From: Mariprofundaceae bacterium
Lineage (GTDB): Bacteria > Pseudomonadota > Zetaproteobacteria > Mariprofundales > Mariprofundaceae
DNA length: 5,045 nucleotides
NCBI GenBank assembly: GCA_027075825.1
Contig: JALSZZ010000047.1
Span: forward strand, 1 to 5,045
Direction: 5' to 3'
Position numbers and translations under genes: made by a program. Below, in pieces: positions 1-5,045 of the stretch. Within the stretch, counting starts at the first letter, position 1; every line of letters begins with the position of its first letter. The notes under the pieces are model-generated. The model was not told the DNA's origin. It ran no database searches and worked only from the letters and a program-made list of their open reading frames with translations.

Positions 1-1369
1 CCTTGCAGAAACCGTTGACGATCATGCTGATCGCATCTTCCTCCGCCAAGCCGCGCTGCTGGCAATAGAACAACTGATCTTCAGCAATGCGTGAGGTGCT
101 GGCTTCATGCTCCAGCGTGGCGCTGGGGTTCTTCACTTCAATATAAGGAAAGGTATGCGCACCGCAGCGATCACCGATCAGCAAAGAATCGCACTGGGTA
201 TAATTGCGGGCATGATCCGCTGTTGCAGCGATATGCACCAGGCCGCGATACGATTGCTGACCATGAGCGGCGGAAATCCCCTTGGAAACAATGGTGCTGC
301 GCGTGTTTTTGCCAATATGAATCATTTTGGTGCCGGTATCGGCCTGCTGGCGCAGGCTGGTTACGGCGACGGAATAAAACTCACCTACCGAATCATCGCC
401 GGTGAGTACGCAGCTTGGGTATTTCCAGGTGATGGCCGAACCGGTCTCCACCTGCGTCCAGGAAATGCGCGAACGCCTGCCCCGGCACTCGCCGCGCTTG
501 GTAACAAAATTATAGATGCCACCGATGCCGTTTTCATCGCCGGGATACCAGTTTTGCACTGTGGAATATTTGATGCTGGCATCATCCAGCGCCACCAGTT
601 CGACCACTGCCGCATGCAACTGGTTCTCATCACGCATCGGCGCGGTGCAGCCTTCGAGATAAGAGACGGAAGCGCCTTCTTCAGCCACAATCAGCGTGCG
701 TTCAAACTGGCCGGTATTCGAGGCATTGATGCGGAAATAAGTGGATAATTCCATCGGACAACGCACGCCTTTGGGGATAAACACAAACGAACCATCGGTG
801 AAAACTGCTGAATTCAGTGCGGCATAAAAATTATCCGTCACCGGCACGACGCTGCCTAAGTATTGCTGCACCAGTTCCGGGTAATCGCGCACCGCCTCGG
901 ACATGGGGCAGAAGATGACACCGGCCTCTTTAAGCTTGCTTTTGAAGGTGGTGGCCACGGAAACCGAATCAAACACCGCATCAACCGCGACACCGGCCAG
1001 CATTTCCTGCTCGCGCAGCGGGATGCCGAGCTTCTCATAGGTGCGCAGCAATTCAGGATCGACCTCATCCAGGCTTTTAGGTGCATCATTCTTGCTTTTC
1101 GGTGCGGAATAATAGGAGATGGCCTGATAATCAATCGGTGGATAATCCACCTTCGCCCAGTGATGCGGCTCCACCATGTTTTGCCAGGCGGCAAAGGCCT
1201 GCAAGCGCCAGTTCAGCAGCCATTCCGGTTCCTTCTTGATCGCCGAAATTCTGCGAATAACGGCTTCATCCAGTCCCGGCGGCAGGGTTTCCTGCGCAAT
1301 ATCCGTCACAAAGCCCGCCTCGTACTCGCGGTGGCTGAGTTCTTCTTCCAGTCGTTGTTTTTCGCTCAT
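1..1369 (-). CDS. sufB: Fe-S cluster assembly scaffold protein SufB (3'-truncated by window edge)
   Basis: SufB is the cytoplasmic scaffold subunit of the SufBCD complex, where persulfide sulfur and iron are assembled into Fe-S clusters with the SufC ATPase. Reading the minus strand from the ATG at 1369 gives 456 uninterrupted codons to the window edge. Family landmarks are clear: [10 protein letters not shown] (134-143), [19 protein letters not shown] (197-215), YLEGCTAP (238-245), [11 protein letters not shown] (389-399), [10 protein letters not shown] (419-428) and MIVNGFC (449-455). Cys393, His421 and Glu422 have the same spacing as E. coli SufB Cys405, His433 and Glu434, which are implicated in cluster assembly. 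Cys241 probably matches E. coli Cys254, a persulfide site. With the E. coli protein (495 residues) as guide, about 25-30 C-terminal residues lie outside the window. The start overlaps the regulator stop (ATGA), with an AGGGAG ribosome-binding site 9 bases upstream. sufC, sufD and sufS probably follow to the left, but this is not visible. Confidence 0.97.
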   Translation of the reverse strand, partial: MSEKQRLEEELSHREYEAGFVTDIAQETLPPGLDEAVIRRISAIKKEPEWLLNWRLQAFAAWQNMVEPHHWAKVDYPPIDYQAISYYSAPKSKNDAPKSLDEVDPELLRTYEKLGIPLREQEMLAGVAVDAVFDSVSVATTFKSKLKEAGVIFCPMSEAVRDYPELVQQYLGSVVPVTDNFYAALNSAVFTDGSFVFIPKGVRCPMELSTYFRINASNTGQFERTLIVAEEGASVSYLEGCTAPMRDENQLHAAVVELVALDDASIKYSTVQNWYPGDENGIGGIYNFVTKRGECRGRRSRISWTQVETGSAITWKYPSCVLTGDDSVGEFYSVAVTSLRQQADTGTKMIHIGKNTRSTIVSKGISAAHGQQSYRGLVHIAATADHARNYTQCDSLLIGDRCGAHTFPYIEVKNPSATLEHEASTSRIAEDQLFYCQQRGLAEEDAISMIVNGFCK

Positions 1370-1875
1370 GCAATCGCACTCCCTGAGCAGGTGGTACAGG
1401 CTCGCTGGTGATCTTCCCGAATCGGCAGGGTTGCCGGGTATCGCTGCGTCACCAGGCAAAACTCCGGCGCGAAGTCTTCGGCCATCATATCAGCCAGCGA
1501 AATACTGTGCAGCACGCGGCCAATGCTGCGATTGATGCCCTGCCAGTTGCGGCCTAAATGGCACACATCCTGCTGTTCACACTGAACACCATGCGTGGCG
1601 CAATCGGTCAAAGCCATTTCATGATCCAGGCATTGCAGTATCTCACCCAGCGAAATCGCCGCCGCCGTTCGCATCAGCGCATAGCCGCCATGCGCGCCAC
1701 GCACCGAATCCAGTAACTGACCAGAGAGCAGGCGTTGCAGAATCTTGCTTACCGTCGGCTGTGGAATATGCGTGCGCTGCGCCAGCTCCGCTGCCGTCAG
1801 GCGATCTTTATCACTGGCCGCCAGGCTGGCCATCAGCAACACCCCATAGTCTGCAATACGGGTCAAACGCAACAT
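1366..1875 (-). CDS. Rrf2-family SUF system Fe-S assembly transcriptional regulator (IscR/SufR-like)
   Basis: This 169-residue protein is a winged-helix Rrf2 regulator of the kind found at the head of suf operons in Xanthomonas-like bacteria. The N-terminus [19 protein letters not shown], the helix-turn-helix [21 protein letters not shown] (about 26-46) and the wing motif [11 protein letters not shown] (59-69) are diagnostic. Cys92, Cys99 and Cys105 align with the IscR cluster ligands (92, 98, 104 in E. coli), so a labile Fe-S cluster probably sets its DNA binding. [20 protein letters not shown] (111-130) completes the usual fold. The remaining tail of about 39 residues is longer than I expect and adds Cys140 and a CxxC at 160-163. 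The start is supported by GGAGG four bases upstream of ATG. The gene is translationally coupled to sufB by a 4-base overlap and probably represses the suf operon, itself included. The family is certain; the exact effector is inferred. Confidence 0.93.
   Translation of the reverse strand: MLRLTRIADYGVLLMASLAASDKDRLTAAELAQRTHIPQPTVSKILQRLLSGQLLDSVRGAHGGYALMRTAAAISLGEILQCLDHEMALTDCATHGVQCEQQDVCHLGRNWQGINRSIGRVLHSISLADMMAEDFAPEFCLVTQRYPATLPIREDHQRACTTCSGSAIA
1379..1384 (-). promoter_or_regulatory. sufB ribosome-binding site inside the regulator gene
   Basis: The minus strand reads AGGGAG followed by nine bases and the sufB ATG. The site lies inside the last codons of the Rrf2 gene. Together with the ATGA overlap, it suggests ribosomes finishing the regulator can reinitiate on sufB. 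Confidence 0.6.
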
Positions 1876-1879
1876 GTCG

Positions 1880-1884
1880 CCTCC
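1880..1884 (-). promoter_or_regulatory. Ribosome-binding site of the Rrf2 regulator
   Basis: The minus strand reads GGAGG, then four bases (CGAC), then ATG at 1875. This near-perfect anti-16S match fixes the regulator start. Part of it overlaps a small CCAG-N4-CTGG inverted repeat (1883-1894), which is too weak to call a translational switch. Confidence 0.75.
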
Positions 1885-1953
1885 AGTCCGCTGGTTTTCA
1901 CACAGCTATTGTTTGTTCATCCCGACTGCGTGGAATGAAGTATCAACAGCCAT

Positions 1954-1972
1954 CTAAAGCGGAGCACTTTAG
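1954..1972. promoter_or_regulatory. Candidate operator for the SUF Rrf2 regulator (palindrome)
   Basis: CTAAAG-N7-CTTTAG is a perfect 6-base inverted repeat 79-97 bases upstream of the regulator start. On the minus strand the outer part reads GGACTAAAG, which recalls the GACTA half of IscR type 1 sites, although the match to that consensus is only partial. It overlaps the candidate suf -10 element, as expected for an autorepressor site. The repeat is seen directly; its role as an operator is inferred. Confidence 0.4.
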
Positions 1973-1993
1973 TCCGAATTAACGGAATGGCAA
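1966..1993 (-). promoter_or_regulatory. Candidate promoter of the Rrf2-sufB operon
   Basis: The minus strand has TTGCCA (1993-1988, five of six to TTGACA), a 16-base spacer, and TAAAGT (1971-1966, four of six to TATAAT). Its -10 overlaps the palindrome at 1954-1972. Transcription would start near 1958, leaving a leader of roughly 80 bases. The -10 is weak and the call rests partly on its coincidence with the palindrome. Confidence 0.3.
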
Positions 1994-2186
1994 CTCCCAC
2001 CCTGATTTTTTTCACATCAGAAGCTGTTGTTCTGGTTATTGTAAGCGCGTAGCGCATAAACGTGCACCATCGTCATATCCAAGAGCCACTTGCAAAACCT
2101 CTGGTGGATTCGATTGTTGAACGCGGATAAGAATAAAACCTTGTCGCCAACCTGCGAATACCCCTATAGGATAAATCCCTGTCTGG

Positions 2187-2195
2187 TGTTATACT
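2187..2195 (+). promoter_or_regulatory. Extended -10 promoter element for the diguanylate cyclase
   Basis: TGTTATACT matches the extended -10 pattern TGnTATAAT with one mismatch. No good -35 is present at 17 bases, which extended -10 promoters tolerate. Transcription would begin near 2202, just ahead of the GGATGG at 2206-2211 and the ATG at 2219. This placement favours the ATG over the upstream TTG at 2090. Confidence 0.4.
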
Positions 2196-2218
2196 TCCCG
2201 TTATTGGATGGTGACGGT

Positions 2219-4429
2219 ATGCAACATATTATTGAAGGCTGTTACGTCTGGCCGCTGGTTGCCTTATCAGTGCTGGTCGCGATTGTTTCTTCGCTGGTGG
2301 CTATTTCCCTTGTCACACGGCTGAACGATACTCACAGTAGTTATTGGCATGCCACTGCCTGGAGCTGGGGATTTGGTCTCAGTCTTGGTTGTGGTATCTG
2401 GAGCATGCACTTTATCGCCATGCTGGCGTTCAGGCTACCGGTGACGGTACATTACGATGTTTTCCTGACCTTGCTTTCGTTGCTGATGGCTACGCTTTGT
2501 TGTGCTGTCAGTGCTTTGCCCTTGCGCCATGGCGGTGAACTGAAAGGCAGGCAATTATGGCAGACAGGCGCACTGACAGGTTGTGGTATTGCCGGTATGC
2601 ATTACACTGGCATGGCTGCCATGCAAATCCCGGGCCAGATGCACTATTCTCTGCTGTCGGTTATGCTGGCGCTTGTGGTTGCCATCATGGTAGCGACACT
2701 GGCATTCTGGATCGCTAATCGCCTGCGGCAGATTGATGTGCTGGCCCGGTGGCGCATCAAATTACTGGCCGCTACGGTGATGGGCATGGCTGTTGCCAGC
2801 ATGCATTACCTGGCGATGTGGGGAACTACATTTACTGTTTCAGATGAGCTTCCTCTGAGGTACAGCGAAGCTGATCTGCCGTTGGTTGCAGCGCTGGCAG
2901 TGATTACAGTGCTGGTAGAATCCTCAATGCTGGTAATGGGCGCATTAGACCAGGCCAATGCGACTGCTCGCATGCTGCAAAAAAACCAGCAGCGTTATCA
3001 ACACATGGTGAAAAAGTTGCGCTGGGAATCTCAGGCGGCGCAAATTCTCGAGGATATGCTGCGTATCAGTATGAACACGCAGGTACTTTCCGTACTTCTT
3101 GAAGAGGCATTGCGAAATATTCTTGCCTTTGAGCGTTTTGGCGGCCTGCATAAGGGAAGCGTGTTCGTTTACCACGCGGCAACACGTCAGCTGGAAATGA
3201 TCGCGGCCATTGGCATGCCGCCCGCATTGCTGCAAAGCTGCCAGCATGTACGCATCGGCCATTGTTTGTGTGGCAGGGCAGCTCTTGATCGCCAGTTGCT
3301 GTTCGTGCCATGTGTTGATGAACGGCACGAGACACGTTACGAGGGCATCGAAGAACATGGCCATTACTGCCTGCCAATTCATGGGAGCAATGATGCCTTG
3401 CTTGGTGTGCTGAACTGCTATGTGGCAGTCGATTACCAGTATAGCAATCATGATCGTATTTTTCTTGAGCGGGCGGCATCAACGCTGGCGCTGATCATTG
3501 AACGCAAACAACTGAATGACACCTTACGTCGGCAGGCTCATCATGATCCGCTGACGGGCTTGCCTAACCGGGTGCTGCTGTACGAGCAATTATCACTGAT
3601 GCTGTCCGAAGAAGAACGCTACCCTAATGGTGGAGCACTCATGTTTATTGACCTGGATAAATTCAAGCAGATCAACGACACGCTCGGGCATGAAACCGGG
3701 GATGTATTATTAAAAGAGGTCGCTCGCCGGATTCGTTCCTGTGTGCGCAGCAGTGATTTGGTGGCGCGCATTGGCGGCGATGAATTCATTGTTGTTGTTT
3801 CGCATTTGCAGAATACAACTACCTCTGCAACAGTGGCCGAAAAATTACTGAGCGTCCTGCAGCGGGATTTTATGCTTGCTGGCGAACCGCACAGGATTGC
3901 CTGTAGTATTGGCATTGCCGAGTTTCCTGCTGATGGCATGACTCCCGATGTATTGATTCGCAAGGCCGATGAAGCCATGTATGCTGTCAAATACACCGGA
4001 CGTAATGCTTTTTTGTACTACCGGACACAATGGCAACAGCGGCTGAGCATGTTGGACTCCCGCATCGATGCAGAGCATCAGAGCTTGCTGCGTATGAGCG
4101 ATGAACTGAATAATACCATAGCCGGTCACCCTGAGGACAGGGCGGCGGTAATGCATGTTTTTCATGCGCTTCAGGCGGAAACAATCGCCCACTTTAGCCA
4201 TGAAGAGGCATGGATGTTTCAGCAAGGTTATCCAAAAGCAGATAACCATAAAAAGAAACATGAGGAAGCAAAAGTCGTGCTCGACAGCGCTGGCCAGGCA
4301 TTCCGGCATTCACCACTGCCCATTGATTCGGCGATCGGCTTTGCTGTCAAAGAGGCAATTATCTCCCATATTCTGAAAGAAGATGCCCACTTCATTGGCT
4401 GGTTACAGCAAAAGCACGAACGAAGGTGA
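2219..4429 (+). CDS. Membrane diguanylate cyclase, MHYT-GAF-GGDEF-hemerythrin
   Basis: This 736-residue inner-membrane protein should make cyclic di-GMP from two GTP. Residues 11-243 form about seven membrane helices with three MHYT motifs (MHFIAM 63-68, MHYTGM 127-132, MHYLAM 195-200), a proposed Cu-dependent O2/CO/NO sensor. A charged linker (244-275) leads to a GAF domain (about 276-430) rich in Cys and His (GHCLCG 347-352, HGHYC 380-384). The cyclase domain (about 431-601) has HHDPLTGLPN (441-450), FIDLDKFKQIN (476-486), the active GGDEF (519-523) and an inhibitory RxxD (Arg510, Asp513) exactly five residues before it. Residues 610-730 are a hemerythrin domain with di-iron ligands His620, His658, Glu662, His677, His681, His717 and Asp722. 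No EAL domain is present. ATG 2219 was chosen over TTG 2090 because MHYT domains begin close to the N-terminus and GGATGG lies seven bases upstream. The gene is monocistronic. Domain calls are firm; ligands sensed are inferred. Confidence 0.95.
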   Translation: MQHIIEGCYVWPLVALSVLVAIVSSLVAISLVTRLNDTHSSYWHATAWSWGFGLSLGCGIWSMHFIAMLAFRLPVTVHYDVFLTLLSLLMATLCCAVSALPLRHGGELKGRQLWQTGALTGCGIAGMHYTGMAAMQIPGQMHYSLLSVMLALVVAIMVATLAFWIANRLRQIDVLARWRIKLLAATVMGMAVASMHYLAMWGTTFTVSDELPLRYSEADLPLVAALAVITVLVESSMLVMGALDQANATARMLQKNQQRYQHMVKKLRWESQAAQILEDMLRISMNTQVLSVLLEEALRNILAFERFGGLHKGSVFVYHAATRQLEMIAAIGMPPALLQSCQHVRIGHCLCGRAALDRQLLFVPCVDERHETRYEGIEEHGHYCLPIHGSNDALLGVLNCYVAVDYQYSNHDRIFLERAASTLALIIERKQLNDTLRRQAHHDPLTGLPNRVLLYEQLSLMLSEEERYPNGGALMFIDLDKFKQINDTLGHETGDVLLKEVARRIRSCVRSSDLVARIGGDEFIVVVSHLQNTTTSATVAEKLLSVLQRDFMLAGEPHRIACSIGIAEFPADGMTPDVLIRKADEAMYAVKYTGRNAFLYYRTQWQQRLSMLDSRIDAEHQSLLRMSDELNNTIAGHPEDRAAVMHVFHALQAETIAHFSHEEAWMFQQGYPKADNHKKKHEEAKVVLDSAGQAFRHSPLPIDSAIGFAVKEAIISHILKEDAHFIGWLQQKHERR

Positions 4430-4515
4430 CTGCTCATTTCACCTGTGTTTATTCCGGGTGTAGGAGCGGTCTCCAGACCGCGAACCAAACCCTGCATTTC
4501 ATTATACCTTTTTCG
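4430..4515. other. Convergent intergenic spacer
   Basis: These 86 bases separate the stop codons of the cyclase and the DUF11 gene. Apart from the REP-like hairpin they contain no stem followed by a T-tract. A TATAAT on the minus strand (4506-4501) has no -35 partner and points into the antisense of the cyclase, so it is probably chance. Confidence 0.6.
4459..4483. repeat. REP-like GTAG palindromic element
   Basis: The plus strand reads TGTAGGA followed by GCGGTCT-CC-AGACCGC and GA. The GTAG head (4460-4463) before a GC-rich hairpin (4466-4481, seven complementary bases per arm) is the layout of the REP elements of Pseudomonas and of GTAG elements in Stenotrophomonas and relatives. It lies between two convergent genes, a common REP location. 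No T-run follows the stem in either direction, so it is not a canonical intrinsic terminator, though it could protect mRNA ends. Only one copy is visible here, so repetition in the genome is inferred. Confidence 0.65.
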
Positions 4516-5045
4516 CTATTCCACCTTCGCCTTGTACTGAATGCTGAAGTTGGCACTGTTGCCGTTCATCAGGCCGCTCATGGGGATTTGCCAGTTGGTG
4601 ATGTTGCCATCAAAACCGGCGCTGGCGCCGCCGCCACCGGAGACAGGCGCATAGACATAGGTGCTGCCATTATTATTGGAATACACGGGCACACCCGGCG
4701 TGACACCGGAAACCGGCGTGCCATCGGTGAAGCTGAAGGGCGAGCCGGTGCCAATATCCAGTTGTAACCAGGTGTAAGGGCTAAGGTGATCGTCGATGAC
4801 GACGTTGTGGGCGCGCCCTGCCCCGGTATTGGTCACCTGAATGGTGTAGGTGATCACTTGCCCTGGTGCCGCACGGGCGACATTGGAGGATTTGACCACG
4901 GTCAGCGTTGGCATGGCGGCGCTGACGGTCATTGGCAGGCTGGCGTAGAGTACCACGCCCTTGGCTGTTGCCGTGCTGTTGTTGGTGTAATTGCCCGGCG
5001 TCATCCGCGTATCGGCATAGGCATCGAATTGCAATACCACTTCGC
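4516..5045 (-). CDS. DUF11-repeat surface or secreted protein, C-terminal part (N-terminus outside window)
   Basis: The minus-strand frame is open to the right edge and ends at TAG (4518-4516), giving 175 residues of a larger protein. LTVVKSS, then PGQVITYTIQVTNTGAG and the NVVIDDHLS that follows are the hallmark of the DUF11 (conserved repeat) beta-sandwich domain found in bacterial cell-surface and exported proteins. An alternating Gly/Asn/Ser-rich stretch with GSTYVYAPVSGGGGASAG precedes a final strand, ANFSIQYKAKVE. The upstream part (FDAYADTRMTPGNYTNNSTATA) looks like the end of a preceding repeat or domain. No Cys, membrane helix, LPXTG or PEP-CTERM-like tail occurs at the C-terminus, so the anchoring or export route is not visible. 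GTG at 5040 is an internal codon, not a start. Its function is unknown beyond a structural or adhesive role by family. Confidence 0.8.
   Translation of the reverse strand, partial: EVVLQFDAYADTRMTPGNYTNNSTATAKGVVLYASLPMTVSAAMPTLTVVKSSNVARAAPGQVITYTIQVTNTGAGRAHNVVIDDHLSPYTWLQLDIGTGSPFSFTDGTPVSGVTPGVPVYSNNNGSTYVYAPVSGGGGASAGFDGNITNWQIPMSGLMNGNSANFSIQYKAKVE

Larger units (their letters stand above)
1876..2218. other. Divergent intergenic region between the suf operon and the diguanylate cyclase
   Basis: This 343-base spacer has no convincing gene. From left to right it holds the regulator ribosome-binding site, a CTAAAG/CTTTAG palindrome with an overlapping minus-strand promoter candidate, a CTGAT-N9-ATCAG inverted repeat (2002-2020), a GCGC-GTA-GCGC repeat around 2045-2055, and an extended -10 promoter for the cyclase. 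The cyclase frame is open back to a TTG at 2090. The 43 extra residues that start would add contain no recognisable motif and precede the natural MHYT N-terminus, so I treat that stretch as noncoding. Confidence 0.7.

Noticed and set aside
107..748. 213-codon open frame on the plus strand
   Set aside because: It lies fully antisense to sufB, whose minus-strand translation matches the family throughout. The antisense product has no recognisable domain.
863..1411. 182-codon open frame on the plus strand
   Set aside because: It is antisense to the 5' part of sufB and the end of the regulator, with no domain signature. It arises from GC-rich codon bias.
2002..2020. CTGAT-N9-ATCAG inverted repeat as an FNR/CRP-type site
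   Set aside because: The spacing and arms do not fit TTGAT-N4-ATCAA or TGTGA-N6-TCACA. Only one TGTGA half-site is present on the minus strand.
2090..2218. 43-residue N-terminal extension of the cyclase from a TTG start
   Set aside because: It would precede the normal MHYT N-terminus with no motif or signal peptide, and the likely promoter lies inside it.
2945..3451. 168-codon open frame on the minus strand
   Set aside because: It is antisense to the linker and GAF region of the cyclase, where the plus-strand domains are unambiguous.
4459..4483. REP hairpin as an intrinsic terminator
   Set aside because: No T-rich run follows the stem on either strand.
4501..4506. Perfect TATAAT on the minus strand
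   Set aside because: There is no -35 at a workable distance, and it would drive antisense transcription into the cyclase 3' end. Probably chance in an AT-rich spot.
4426..4767. 113-codon open frame on the plus strand running through the REP element
   Set aside because: It spans the spacer and the antisense of the DUF11 gene, has no ribosome-binding site of note, and its product resembles no known family.

Overview
The window is accessory-free chromosomal DNA of a proteobacterium, most likely a gammaproteobacterium. Three observations point that way. A SUF-type Rrf2 regulator of the Xanthomonas-like class sits directly in front of sufB. A short GTAG-headed palindrome resembles the REP elements of Pseudomonas and Xanthomonadaceae. 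The largest gene is an MHYT/GGDEF signalling protein typical of such bacteria. An order such as Xanthomonadales is a guess from these features, not something the sequence proves.

Layout. Positions 1-1875 on the minus strand hold the start of a suf operon. A 169-residue Rrf2/IscR-like regulator (1366-1875) overlaps by ATGA with sufB (1-1369), which runs off the left edge about 25-30 codons short of its expected end. The spacer 1876-2218 carries the suf ribosome-binding site, a palindrome overlapping a candidate suf promoter, and an extended -10 promoter for the divergent gene. Positions 2219-4429 on the plus strand encode a 736-residue membrane diguanylate cyclase with four parts: a seven-helix MHYT sensor, a Cys/His-rich GAF domain, a GGDEF domain with an intact inhibitory site, and a C-terminal hemerythrin domain with all seven di-iron ligands. 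Between the convergent ends (4430-4515) lies a REP-like hairpin. Positions 4516-5045 on the minus strand hold the C-terminal end of a DUF11-repeat surface or secreted protein that enters from the right edge.

How the parts may work together. The regulator probably senses Fe-S status through Cys92, Cys99 and Cys105 and controls its own transcript together with sufB, whose product is the cluster scaffold. The cyclase is a candidate O2/NO/redox-responsive c-di-GMP source with up to three metal- or redox-competent input modules. Its divergence from suf suggests, without proving, a shared link to iron and oxidative stress. The DUF11 protein has no evident functional tie to the others. I found no RNA genes, CRISPR arrays, insertion sequences or phage genes.
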